The position numbers and the translations under genes were made by a program. DNA of 64,000 nucleotides from Achatina immaculata. Taxonomy: Eukaryota; Mollusca; Gastropoda; Stylommatophora; Achatinidae. Shown here piece by piece: positions 35,954 to 47,702 of this stretch. How positions within the stretch are numbered: the first letter of the stretch is position 1; each line of letters begins with the position of its first letter. The stretch lies in contig CM019701.1 of the NCBI GenBank assembly GCA_009760885.1, positions 18,638,975 to 18,702,974 of the forward strand, given 5' to 3'. The notes below the pieces were generated by a model. It ran no database searches and was not told the DNA's origin. It saw only the letters and a list, made by a program, of their open reading frames with translations.

Positions 35954-36170
35954 CTATAATGAACAGTAAAAAAACAAAGTAAAAAAAAAAATAAATCATA
36001 TTTCTACTACTAAGTCAACACTTGTATCTGTATTTTAAACTTATTCCACAACTCAAAAAGCAATTAAAATTAATGAAATAAATTCAATGTAATATATATA
36101 TATTTTTTTTTTCATTCTAATTTATAAATCTCTGCCAAGAATGTTCTATCTACACGTAATTTGTACTAAT

Positions 36171-36311
36171 TCTGTTCACACTGAGGACCAGTAAAGCCAC
36201 TATTACAACCTTGAGTGCAGGTTCCATTTACTGGGTCACAGCTGCCATTGCCTCCACAGTTTGCGCTACAGTTCTGGCTACAATTTTCACCAAATTTTGA
36301 ACTTGGGCAAT
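36171..36311 (-). CDS. Gene B EGF exon b (8-Cys) with lost GT donor
   Basis: A 141-base exon: acceptor AG at ct 36312-36313, encoding DCPSSKFGENCSQNCSANCG, NGSCDPVNGTCTQGC and SGFTGPQCEQ. Its duplicate at 54235-54375 is followed by GTAAGTAC; here the aligned bases read ATTAGTAC, so the donor is AT instead of GT. Read through, the frame ends two codons later (QN-stop). The protein module itself is intact with eight cysteines. Either the exon is skipped (47 codons, phase 1-1, so skipping keeps frame) or transcripts using it give a truncated product. Confidence 0.8.
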
Positions 36312-36313
36312 CT

Positions 36314-36854
36314 GTAGGGAAAAAAATATTTTCCAGTTTTTTTGTGTCTGAAAACATATTTGAATTTTAAAGTTTCTTTTTATTTGTATAATTTCATACT
36401 TTATATGCTCAGCATATTTATAATGCTGTGAGACATGGATGAAAGTGAAAAAAATATTGAGTCAAAAGTTTCAAAATTTTCATTGAAGTTTGAAACCTAA
36501 AAAATTAAGGTACAGAGAGTTAGAGTTCAGAGGGAGATAACTTCGCTGTATTATAACTAATCTTCAAAATAAAAAGGCAGCATCTTCTTGCTATGTCACC
36601 TCAAACACTTTTATTTACTATTTAGAACTTTTGTTATCTCCTCTTTACCTTCATTGTCCGTAATAAGTGAAATCATCATTTTAATGCATTATACTGCATC
36701 CAATGTTTATTCACATGCACATATATACTTGTATGTAAAGCTGGTCCCCTAAATATTAACAATAGTTGAGAAAAAAATATTGAAAAATCAAGAAATAGAC
36801 ATATGAAAAAGAAAATGCTGTCCAAAAGTCAGAAATGTGCTAAGTGGGGCATGA
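36314..36854. other. Gene B intron (duplicated segment)
   Basis: Similar to 54380-54780 of copy 2. No other element was recognised. Confidence 0.6.
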
Positions 36855-38459
36855 ACATACTGATACAATGGTACGTCTAGGGTTACCTGGTTTGTGGAAT
36901 TTCCAGCCGCAATTATACAAACTACCCTCCTTTTGGAAAGATACCAACCACGCCTCAACAATTTTTGATACGATTACACTCTCTCAACACCACACCTATC
37001 ACATCTTTCTCCTGGATGTCTGCTCCCTATACACTTCTATCCCCACGAGGATGGACTCTTAACACTCCGCTATTTTCTTGACAACAACCCTCACCCCACC
37101 ACTAACACTGACACCATAATCAGACTTACACAGCTAGTACTAAACTTAAACTCTTTCGAATGCAATGGCGAATACTTCTAGCAAATCAGTGGTGTTGCCA
37201 TGGGAACGAAAATGGGTCCCAGTTATGCATATCTATTTATGGGCTTTCTGGAAGTCAAATTATGGGAAACCTACACTGGCAGACTTCCAGAATTCTATAA
37301 AAGGTACATCGATGATGGCATTGGAATCACAAGTATGCCACAGAAAGATCTAAAAAAAATATTGAATTTGTCAACTCACTCAATAATAACATAAAATTCA
37401 CTTATGAAATTTCTGACAAGTTTGTCAACTTTTTAGACATTAAAATTTCTCTTGGCACAAACAGGCTTGTCACTTTTGTATTTTACAAGCCCACCGACAG
37501 CCACACCTATTCGCTTTACACTTCCTCCTATCCTGAAGCCTGTAAGAACTCCATCCCATACTCCCAACTCCTCTGTCTTCGCCTCATATGTCAGGATAAT
37601 TTGGACTTTATAGATCAGTCCAACAAGTTATCAGAATTTTTCCGTCATGGCCACTACCCAGAAAAGGTACTTTGTGAAGCTTCAACCGTATCTAACTAGT
37701 GAGCAGCAAAGAAGTATTCAGGAAAAAAGCCTGTTACTCCATCTGACAGAGTTAAGTTAGTACTGCCTTTCCACTCGCTTGGTCAGATGGTTAAGAAAAT
37801 TCTTTATCATCATCTACCAATAATTCAGCTCGACTCCGACACTCGCGACATTTTCTCTGATCCATCCCTATTGGCATACAAACGTGAGCCAAACCTTAAG
37901 GACATCCTCGTCCACAGCTGCTTGATGCAGAACCCTACATATGTTGGCACCAGAAATTGTAACCACCCCGCTGCGTTACCTGCCCAGTAGTCTGAGAAAT
38001 GAAAACGATCACCTTTCCTAAAACTAAACCGTAATGTGATATATGTCATCGTTTGCAAAAAAATGCAGGATAACGTATATTTGTGAGACTGGCCTCAGAT
38101 TAGGGGACCGCATGCAAAAACATCTGTACGATATCGCCCAGCATGCATCGATACCAGTCCCTAATCATTTCAACCACAGAGGCAAATCTGATTTTCTGGT
38201 AACAGCCATCAAACAATGTCACGCAGATGACACAAGCCGCCTAGCGCTTGGGAACCGCTGAATTCAAAATTATGGGACACTGGAGCCACACGGGTTAAAC
38301 TCACTGTTCAACTACACTTAAAATTCTCTTCAATCATTATAGTAGCTCTCAACTAAGCTCCACCCCCTTCTTACTTGTCAAACCTCCTCATAGCATCACT
38401 TTGCAACCCCCCTTCCCTAATCATCTATTTCACTTTCTCCTGGCTAGGTCACCACTGTA

Positions 38460-38497
<38 letters not shown>

Positions 38498-38800
38498 GGT
38501 TCCCCATCCACCACCCCCAGTTACAACCCACCGACCACATATCACAGATCTCAATTTAAACAGTCTCCAAGTTCTAGAAATTCATTCCTGACACACACCG
38601 CCGGACAAACCACATCTTACACTTTACAGCAAAGTACTCTATTTCATTTTTTCCCATTTGTTTAGTAGTATTCATGTGAATCTATACTTTATCTCCTCTC
38701 TCTATTTCTTCGTCCTGTATGTTTTTGTATGATAAAGGCTCACCCTGAAACGTCACAATTTTGCAGTCGTAAAGTAATAAAACTGTTTCTACATCTTTCC
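36855..38800 (+). mobile_element. Penelope-like element, RT plus GIY-YIG, frameshifted
   Basis: The RT part reads FLLDVCSLYTSIPTRMD (near 37010), ISGVAMGTKMGPSYAYLFMG (near 37185-37240), the catalytic-site run YKRYIDDGIG (near 37295-37325), NFLDIKISLG and YKPTDSHTY. The endonuclease follows at 38040-38260, with ITYICETGLRLGDRMQKHLY and FNHRGKSDFL. The tail with gaaacgtcacaattttgc is shared with the other two copies. YIDD is the expected RT active site. Several frameshifts separate the parts. It is absent from the duplicate segment near 54780. Confidence 0.92.
38461..38494 (+). repeat. (CT)n microsatellite
   Basis: About 17 CT units within the 3' non-coding part of the Penelope copy. Confidence 0.95.
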
Positions 38801-38811
38801 TAGTTTATACA

Positions 38812-40110
38812 TACTAGTGCAAGGAAGGACCAGCAAAGAATACGGTGAAGATGTTGGTAAAGCAGTTTCGCGAATGTGGGAAACTAACAGGCAATAAACG
38901 AAGTGGGAGCAGGCCATGTGTTCGCCCGAAACTGTTGAGAACATTCGTGCGAAAGTGGTCTCATCTCCTACACAGAAGTATGTGCAACATTTAGGTACAG
39001 AAAATGTGGAATCGCTTTCAACAGCATGGCGCATAATTCGAACCACTCTATGCATGAATGCGCTGTAGTGTGTTCCAGTCTCTGACAACTATGTGCTTAG
39101 AACAGCGGAATAAGTTTGTGCAGGAAATTACGCAGCAGAGTCCTCACATATTGGAGCACATTTAGTTTAGTGATGAAGCCTACTTTCATCTCACAGGGGA
39201 CATTAACAGACATAATGTGCATTTCTGGGGTACTCAATCTTATCTTATATCTTATATCCTTCCCGTGCCGTTAAACGTCACATAGGGCTCGTAAAGTAGT
39301 TCGTCAATTTTTCCTGTCTTCGGTGAGTCTTTCAACCTCATCAAAGGATTTTATGCCTGTTAATTTGGCCTCTCTTAACAATGTCCTCTTCAGAGTTTCA
39401 CGCGGTCTGCCTCTTTTTCTCTGGCTTGTTGTGTTCCACCTGATAGCTTGTTTTGGGATTCTCTGATCATTTCTTCTCATCATGTGACATATGTTGGTCA
39501 CTTGATGAGAAGAAGGGGTACTCAATACCCATATAAAACTCAAGAATCCACTCTGCATGGCCAGAAAGTCTTGGTTTGTGTGAGGTTTCCCCATAGGGGG
39601 TGACTGGGCCTTTCATGTTTGATGATTACATTACTGGAGAGACTTATGCCATGATACTTAACTCCTTCTTCTTCCATGAAAGGAGACGGAGAACATGTTC
39701 TTTCAAGCACAGTAGTTCCAACAGTTTGGAGCTAGACCTCACACTATTCCAGAGGTCCTGGAATTCCTGCACTCCAAGATCCAGCATCACATAGCACTCA
39801 ATTGTTTCCCATGTCAATTTCAGTGTAGATTGTCTTGGCCACCACACAGTCTGAATTTAAATCCATGTGATTACTTCCCCTGGTACTACCTGAAGAACAA
39901 CGTGTTAAGCAGTGCTCCCGAAATCTGACTTAACTGAAGGAGATGATTACGGACAGTTATGTACAGGTCACAAGAGAAATGCTCACTTGTACTGTAAAGA
40001 AATTTGTATTTCATCTCCAATAGGTTCGAGAGTCCCACGGACGGGGCTCATATATTGAACGTCATCCACAAAGCTAACCTTATGTTAAATTATAATCTTT
40101 ACTTGTTACT
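38812..40110 (+). pseudogene. IS630/Tc-mariner-like transposase pseudogene split by LINE-E
   Basis: Fragments in order: QFRECGKLTGNKRSGSRP (near 38860) and SLSTAWRIIRTTLCMN (helix-turn-helix region, near 39010). Next are a DDE-like FSDEAYFHLTGDINR (near 39165-39210) and, after the LINE-E insertion at 39239-39514, YITGETYAMILNSFF (near 39625-39670). The C-terminal GRGSYIERHP-like ending is near 40030-40065. Frameshifts and stops are frequent. A rearranged relative lies at 54800-55260 in the duplicated segment, so this transposon was there before the duplication. Confidence 0.75.
39239..39514 (-). mobile_element. LINE-E 3' fragment with 12-bp target-site duplication
   Basis: Direct repeats ggggtactcaat at 39227-39238 and 39515-39526. 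Minus strand reads RGRPRETLKRTLLREAKLTG and IKSFDEVERLTEDRKN with the TATAAGATATAAG tail. A short, clean insertion into the transposase relic. Confidence 0.9.
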
Positions 40111-40267
40111 ATGACACTGTTTTTGTATAAATGAATTTGCTTCAGCCAATGTACTGCTAAACTGAAACTGACAATAACTGACTGAAACATCCTGTACAGT
40201 GTATATCATAGAACACTGATCTTGAAGCTTTAAATTTTGTTTTATGGAAAAATAACACAAGACTCAC

Positions 40268-40399
40268 CCTGATCACAAAGATCTCCAACTTTTCCTGATG
40301 GACACCTGTAGCACGATCCATTATATATGTCACATGAATTATTCAAACAGTAAGTACAATTCTCTTTACAGTCAGGACCAAAATATGGTGTTCGGCATT
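40268..40399 (-). CDS. Gene B EGF exon a (8-Cys)
   Basis: A 132-base phase 1-1 exon with AG acceptor (ct at 40400-40401) and GTGAGT donor (40262-40267). It reads ECRTPYFGPDCKENCTYC, then NNSCDIYNGSCYRCPSGKVG and DLCDQ. Eight cysteines, as in laminin/MEGF EGF modules. Its duplicate is at 55449-55580. It is predicted to lie two modules before the membrane in the receptor ectodomain. Confidence 0.87.
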
Positions 40400-40574
40400 C
40401 TGAAAATGTCATTTTAAAAAATATTTCAGAGAAACTTATTCATGTGAGAATATTGTTAAAAATCTTAGAGTTATGTTAAAATTTGACAGAAGAACTAAAC
40501 ATAATTTGTTGCATTTCTCATGGTGTTCTATGCACGACAAGAATATGAAATTCTGAGTTTCTGTTATAAGCTTC

Positions 40575-41199
40575 CAAGGCAGCTGAAATATGTATCAATG
40601 AGGAAAAACTGGAAGAAGTGGAGAGTTTTGAATATCTTGGATCACTAGTAACTAATAATGGAGATACAATGAGGGAAGTTAAAAGGAGGACATCTATCAC
40701 TTTTCAGAAAGTAAAACAACTAAAGAATCTGTGGAGAGGAGCAGACAGAACTACAAAAATAGGATTTTTAAGGGCATGCATCTTTCCCATCGCAACATAT
40801 GCCTATGAGACCTGGACACTTAACAAAACAGCTGAGAAACACATAAATGCCTTTGAATGTAAATACTACAGAAGAGTTCTTCAAATATCATGGACACAAA
40901 AAAGAACAAATATATCTATACTTCAAGAGCTTAATATTGAAGAAGGTTGGCTAGTAAAGAGGATTAAAGAGAGAAAACTTAAATATTTTGGACACATTAA
41001 ACGTCATGATAATCTAGAGAAGACCGTCTTGGAAGGATACATAATGGGAAAAAGAAAGAGAAGAAGACCAAGGCAAAGATGGCTGCAAGACATCGTTAAG
41101 GATCTGCAAATGGATGCATCAGTGGCAGGCCATCTTGCTCTCAACGGAGAGGCCTACAGGAGTGCTGTTAGGGACGTGCAAATGAATGAATGAGTGAAT
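40575..41199 (+). mobile_element. LINE-B 3' fragment, 12-bp target-site duplication, empty site in duplicate
   Basis: One 191-codon open frame: FEYLGSLVTNNGDTM, YAYETWTLNKTAEKHI, then KYFGHIKRHDNLEK to the end VQMNE. Flanked by gttataagcttc (40563-40574) and gttatatgcttc (41200-41211), one mismatch. The duplicate segment has a single gttacacgcttc near 55743 and no LINE, which is the empty site. Confidence 0.93.
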
Positions 41200-43153
41200 G
41201 TTATATGCTTCTAATTTTTCTATGTATTTGTATGTTATTTATCTGAATTCTGAAAATGTCACTACCTTACTTATTTTCATCATCATCATCATCATGTGTC
41301 GTGTCGACTGGCATTGGCTATTATGCTTCTCCAGATTACCCGATCCTTCTTGCAGGCCATCAGTTCAGTTGGTGATCTCTCACACCATCCCGTTAGACTG
41401 TCCAGTATCATTTCTCTTGATCTTCCTCTTGATCTTCTTCCTTCTATTTTTCCTGTTGTTATTGTATTTTCAATGCCCCCTCTTCTCATTGCATGTCCTA
41501 TGAAAGTACATTGTCTCTTTCTTATCTTTTTGACAAGGTTTTTTTGTCTCTCCAGCTCTTCTCATACATTCTTCATTAGTTATTTTTGCTGCCCAGGGGA
41601 TTCGCAACATTCTTTTAATAAACCACATTTCTGCTGCTTCCAATGATTTTTGTGCAGACCTGTCTATTGTCCATGATTCACTTCCATATAACAAGATAGG
41701 TTCAATATAGCATTTTAGGACTCGTTTTCTAACATTCATTGATAAGTATGTGTTAGCTAATATGTTTCTCATTCTCTAAAATGCAGTCTTTGTTTGGCCT
41801 ATTCTGTTCTAATTTCTGTTCTGCATTTCCCATCTGAAGTTATTACTGCTCCAAGGTATTTGAATTTCTGCACCTGCTTTAGAATAGTTCCGTTTAATTT
41901 AATACTGCATGCTGGTGGATTCTGTTTCTTAGATATAACCATAGTCTCTGTCTTTTTGATGTTCAAAGTAAGGCCTTTCTGTTCACTTTCTTTGGCGACT
42001 TTAGCCAAGAGATTTTGCAGGTCTTGTTGGTTCTCAGCTATCAGTACTGTGTCGTCAGCATACTGAAGGTTGTCAATATTGTATCCTCCAATTTTTATGC
42101 CTGGTTCTGTGATGATCATTCTTAGAATATTCTCACTGTACAGAGAAAAAAGGTCTGGAGATAGTACACATCACTGTCGCACCCCTTGTTTTATAGGTTG
42201 ATATTTTCCAATTCTATTTTCAACTTGAACTACTGCTTCTTGCTGCCAGTATAGATGTTTTACAATCCTCAGGTCTTTGCCATCTATATTGATGTCTTCA
42301 AGCATTTTAATGTTTCACCTTGTCGAATGCCTTGGTGTAATCAATGAAGCATAAGTAGAGATCTTTCTGTACTTCTAAAGCTCTTTCCGTTAGTGTTTGT
42401 AAAGCATAAATGGCATTGTGTGTTCCCTTTCCTTCAACAAATCAAAACTGTTCATCTGATATTTCCATTTTTATCTTTTTCCTTGTTCTTCTCATAATTA
42501 TTCTCAGAAGTAGTCACATTCCTTTGCACCTGGTTTCTTTGGTAGTGCTATAAACGTGGATTTAAGCAGGTCACTGGGAATATAATCACTGGCGTAAATG
42601 TCATTCAGTAACTTGGTCATTATTTTTATTCCTGTCTCCTCTAGTGCCTCTATTTTTTTCTATTGCTATATTATCAGGCTCAGTCGCTTTTCCTTTCTTC
42701 ATGTGTTTGATGGCATCTATGATTTCATATTCAAGTATTGGTGGTCCATCACAGTTTTCAGTATCTGGTGTTAATTCTGGTCTTTCTCCTCCATATAGCT
42801 CATCGATATACTCTGTCCACCTGTCCACAATGTCTTCTTTTCCCATTAACATATTACCTTCTTTCGATTTCAGGCATCCTGTGGTATATTTTGTTTTCCT
42901 GCCTGTGAGTTCATTAATTCGCTTGTGCATATTTTTGCTGTCTTTATTATGAGAGTCCTCTATCTGTCTGCACTGTTCATTTAACCACACTTCCATTGCT
43001 TCTCTGCATTTGCATCTTATTTCTTTATTTATCTTTCTATATTTTTACTCGATATTTTTACTCCTCCTCCTCTTGTCCATCAGCCCTAAGATGTCGTCTG
43101 TCATCCATTTATTTTTAGGGTCTTCTTTTTTTCAGTGGTATTATCTCCTTAAC

Positions 43154-46100
43154 TTATCTCCTTATGTGATGAGATAACAGCTGAATTTATTAAAGCAGGA
43201 GGAAAGGAGTGTGCAACAATCTATAATGTACGATGTAAAAAGATATGGCATTCAGGTATCTGGCCAAAAGAATGGAAAAGAACTGTATTCATACCACTGC
43301 CAAAAAAGGGTAACCTGAAATTATGCACCAACTACAGAACTGTTGCCCTGATTAGTCATGTCAGTAAAATTCTGTTAAAAATCAAAATGGGTAGACTTCG
43401 AAAGAAAATAGAAGAAGAAGTCAATATGGTCCAAGCTGGTTTCAGGCAAGGAAGAGGATCAAGAGATCATATATTCAATCTAAGATTAATAATAGAGAAG
43501 TGCAGAGAGTTTAATGTTTCCCCCGTGTGGTACCCGGGATCTGCAAAGAATAGGACCACTGTACCCTATCACGCATGATCGTAAAAGGCGACTAAGGAGG
43601 GTTCGGCATAGGGCCAGCAACCCTATCTGCTAAAAAAAACTATCAGGCTGCTACAGAAACTGAAGCAAGGGAAAAAACAAATGCAGGTGGAAGGAGAAAT
43701 GCTTATCAGGAAACTGAGCCCATGAAGGTTGTGGATGAAAGCCAGCCACTGGAAGTCCCCAGCCCGACTGCAGACCTCCTGGAACCTAAACACAAGATGC
43801 AAATAGGCAGCTGGAAAGTAAGAACACTAAACCAGATTGGAAAACTAGCACAAACCATCAAGGAAATGCACAGATACAAACTAGACATACTAGGAATACA
43901 AGAAGCAAGATGGACAGGACAAGGCAGAAGGAAATTAACAACACAGCACACAGAAGATACAATAATATGGTCAGGTAAAGAAGATCTTCATGAAGGAGGA
44001 GTAGCATTGATTATAACAAAAGAAGCATCAAGAGCATTGCTGAAATGGACCCCAATAAATGAGAGATTATTATATGCACGGTTCAACTCAAGATTCACGA
44101 AGCTGTCTATTATAGTTTGTTATGCACCAACAGAAGCAGCTGAAGAGGAATTAAAAGAAGATTTTTACAACAGCCTCCATGCCACAGCAGAAACAATACC
44201 CAAGCATGATATGCTACTCATCTTGGGCGACTTCAATGCAAAAGTAGGTGAAGGAAGTGAAGACAGAAGAAGAATCATGGGAAGAGAAGGAATCGGAGAA
44301 ATAAAAGAAAATGGAGAAAGACTGTGCAGTTTCTGTGAAGAAAACATGATGACCATCGGAGGGACAATTTTCCAACACAAAAACATCCATAAGGTGACTT
44401 GGAGGTCACCAGATAAAGTCACAGAAAACCAAATCGATCACATACTAATAAACAACAAGTGGAAACGGTCACTACAAGATGTGCGAGCAAGGAAAGGAGC
44501 AGATGTAGGAAGTGATCACAACCTTCTGGTAGCAAAAATAAAACTAAAATTAAAGAAAGCCAAAATCGGAGAACACAGAAAGATATGTTTTGATACAACA
44601 AAACTGAAAGACCAGCAAACAAGAAATGAATTCTCAATAGTACTTAAGTACCGCTTCAGTGTCCTACAAGACGAAGCAGAAATGTCCATATTAGAGTTCA
44701 ATAAAACACTACAGGAAACAGCAAAAGAGGTGCTGGGATATCGGAAAAGGAGAAAAGAGGAATGGATAAGCAAGACCACATGGGAAAAGATAGAGCAAAG
44801 AAAAGAAATCAAAAAAAAATTACTGAACACCAAATCACAAGGGCTTAAAGAACGAGTTTTAAGTAATTATGCACAAAAAGACAAAGAAGTGAAGGAATCA
44901 TGCCATCAAGATAAACGTCAATACTATGACAACTTAGCAGAAACAGCAGAGAAAGCAGCATATACAAGTGACATGAAAACCATATATAAAATCACAAAGC
45001 AGATGACAGGTAACTTCAACACAAGATGTGAAAGTGCAGTAAGAACACAAAATGGACAACTGGTCAGTGGAGAAAGAGAAAAAATTGAAAGATGGAGGGA
45101 ACACTTTAACACCCTACTAAACAGAACACAAGCAGCACAAAGAATAGACATACCTGAAGCAAAAACGGAACTAAACATCAATACAGGACCAATAACAATA
45201 AATGAAGTAAAGGAGGTGATAAAGAAGCTAAAATCAGACAGGGCACCAGGTGAAGATGAAGTGACTGCTGAGATGTTGAAAGCAGAAGAAACAGAAACAC
45301 CAAAACAACTTTGCCAGATATTACAACAAAGTTGGGATCTAGAAAAAGCTCCAGAGGAGTGGAAACTGGGCTTATAGTAAAACTATCAAAGAAGGGTGAC
45401 CTCAGAGATTGCAGGAACTGGAGAGGCATTACCCTACTGCCACTCACCAGTAAAGTATTTTGTAGAATAATCATCAACAGAATTGTACTAACACTTGAGG
45501 AAAAACTTCGGAAAGAGCAGGCAGGATTTAGGAAAGGAAGATCATGCATAGACCACATATTTGTACTTAGACAAATATTAGAACAGGCAAATGAGTGGCA
45601 TAGGACAACATATGCATTATTCATAGATTTTGGGAAAGCCTTTGACAGTGTCAACAGAGATGCACTGTGGAAAATCCTAAGATGGCATGGCCTCCCCCAT
45701 AAAATAGTTAATGTAATCAAAGCCCTATACGAGGGTTTTCAGTGCAAAGTTATCTGTGGAGAACATACCTCCAGCAGCTTTAGGGTACAAACAGGAGTGA
45801 AACAGGGATGTGTACTATCACCAACATTATTTATCTTGGCAGTAGACTGGTTAATGAAGGAGGCAACATCAGACAAACGCAGAGGATTACAATGGACCTC
45901 TGACACAGTGCTGGAGGACCTTGACTTTGCGGACGACATTTGTCTATTATCAAGCAGTCACAAAGATATGCAAGATAAAATAAACAAGCTAACTCAGAAT
46001 GCAAACAACATAGGACTAAAGATCAACGTAGGAAAGACAAAGTTAATGAAGCAAAATGTGAACAACAGAAATGTACTCAGAGCAGATAGCAAGTTAGTGG

Positions 46101-47702
46101 AGGAGGTCAACGAATTTGTATACATTGGCAGCAGAGTAGTAGAAAATGGAGACAGCACAGAGGACATCAACAGCAGACTTATTAGAGCAAATCAGGCTTT
46201 TGCAATGCTGCAGACTATATGGAAATAAAAAAAACTAAGCATAAATATGAAAATCAGGATATTTAAGAGTAATGTTCTAAGTGTACTACTCTATGGAAGT
46301 GAATGCTGGAAAATCACCAAAAACCATAGAAAACAAATTGAATTCTTTCCAGACTAAGTGTTTGCAAAGAATTAGAAAAATATTTTGGCCAAACATCATA
46401 AGAAATAACATCTTATTGGCAGAAATGCAGATGAAGCCACTGACAACAATTATTGAGGAAAGACGCTGGTGATGGTTGGGACATGTGCTCCGAATGACTG
46501 ACAACTCACTACCAAAAATAGCACTAAGATGGACACCACAGGGGAACAGAAGTAAGGGTAGACCAAAAGAGACATGGAGAAGAACAACAGAAAGGATGTT
46601 GAGCAATAGAGGGCTCACCTGGGCAAGAGCAGAAAAAAAGACGAAGGACAGTCATTTGCGGAAAACCCTTGTGGAAGCCCCATGTGCCCTGGGCACTTAA
46701 GGTTCAGAGAGAGAGAGAGCTGTATCTAGACCAACAAGCAGAAGTAAGAATAAATGGTGAAACAACAACTTGGTTTGACATAAAACAAGGAGTCCGTCAG
46801 GGGTGCATATTGTCACCCTTCTTATTTAACTTGTATACTGAAAATATAATGAGGAATGTTAGAGAAGATGTAGACAACAAATGTTATGATGCCATAACAA
46901 TTGGAGGTTATGAAATACCAGAGATTAGATATGCTGATGACACAGTATTACTGTCCACAACACAAAAAGGAATGGAAAAACTAATTATGTCAGTCCGTAA
47001 GAACAGCGAAGAGCAGAACCTCTATCTTAATGCAAAGAAAACTAAATTGATACCAAATGACAAAACAAACAAGGCAACTGAAATATGTATCAATGAGGAA
47101 AAATTGGAAGAAGTGGAGAGTTTTGAATATCTTGGATCACTACTAACTAATAATGGAGATACAATGAGGGAAATTAAAAGGAGGACATCTAACGCTCCTC
47201 AGAAAGTAAAACAAATATCTGTGGAGAGGAGCAGACAGAACCACAAAAATAAGATTTTTAAGGGCATGCATCTTTCCCATCGCAGCATATGCCTGTGAGA
47301 CCTGGACACTTAACAAAACAGCTGAGAAACACATAAATGCCTTTGAATGTAAATGCTACAGAAGAGTTCTCCAAATATCATGGACACAAAAAAGAACAAA
47401 TATATCTATACTACAAGAGCTTAATATTGAAGAAGGCTGGCTAGTAAAGAGGATTAAAGAGAGAAAACTTAAATATTTTGGACACATTAAACGTCATGAT
47501 AATTTAAAGAAGACCATCTTGGAAGGATACATAATGGGAAAAAGAAAAAGAAGACCAAAACGAAGATGGCTGCAAGACATCATTGACAAACTTGAAATGG
47601 ATGCAACAGCAGCAGGCCATCTTGCTCTCAACTGAGAGGCCTACAGGAGTGCTGTTTGGGAGGCAAAGTTCCGCAAGGGACATGCAAATGAATGATGAAT
47701 GA
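43154..47702 (+). mobile_element. LINE-B copy inserted in LINE-C, itself carrying LINE-A
   Basis: Target-site duplication tatctccttaac at 43142-43153 and 47703-47714. The first part (to 43519) reads RT sequence: CATIYNVRC.KIWHSGIW, RTVALISHVSKILL and AGFRQGRGSRDHIFN. The second part (from 46720) continues GVRQGCILSPFLFNLYTENI, YADDTVLLSTTQKG (46930-46970), FEYLGSLLTNNGDTM, the KLKYFGHIKRHDNLKK C-terminus and the AATG tail. About 120 bases of LINE-B are missing at the LINE-A junction compared with the minus copy near 52217-52338. Confidence 0.92.
43520..46719 (+). mobile_element. LINE-A (RTE-like), near full length, copy 1
   Basis: It starts cccccgtgtggtacccggg, with a 5' untranslated stretch, and ends in ggttcagagagag, an AG repeat. 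One protein is encoded by 43722-45377 and 45311-46228 with a frameshift near 45362. The N-terminal AP endonuclease shows DILGIQEARWTG, LLILGDFNAKVG and GSDHNLLVAKI. The RT has APGEDEVTAEML, FIDFGKAFDSVNR, TGVKQGCVLSPTLF and DFADDICLLS, and the C-terminal YGSEC/GRPKETW domain follows in broken frames. The endonuclease N-terminus reads SWKVRTLN; copy 2 has SWNVRTLN, so the conserved Asn is lost here. A stop follows IWK at 46226. Family resemblance is to the RTE clade, often mis-named craniofacial development protein 2-like. Confidence 0.93.

Noticed and set aside
38375..38665. 96-codon plus frame with Ser/Leu run
   Set aside because: Falls in the Penelope 3' non-coding region and includes the (CT)n microsatellite.
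43722..46228. Host gene 'craniofacial development protein 2-like'
   Set aside because: The APE endonuclease plus RT layout, 3' AG tail, multiple copies and target-site duplication show a LINE, not a host gene.
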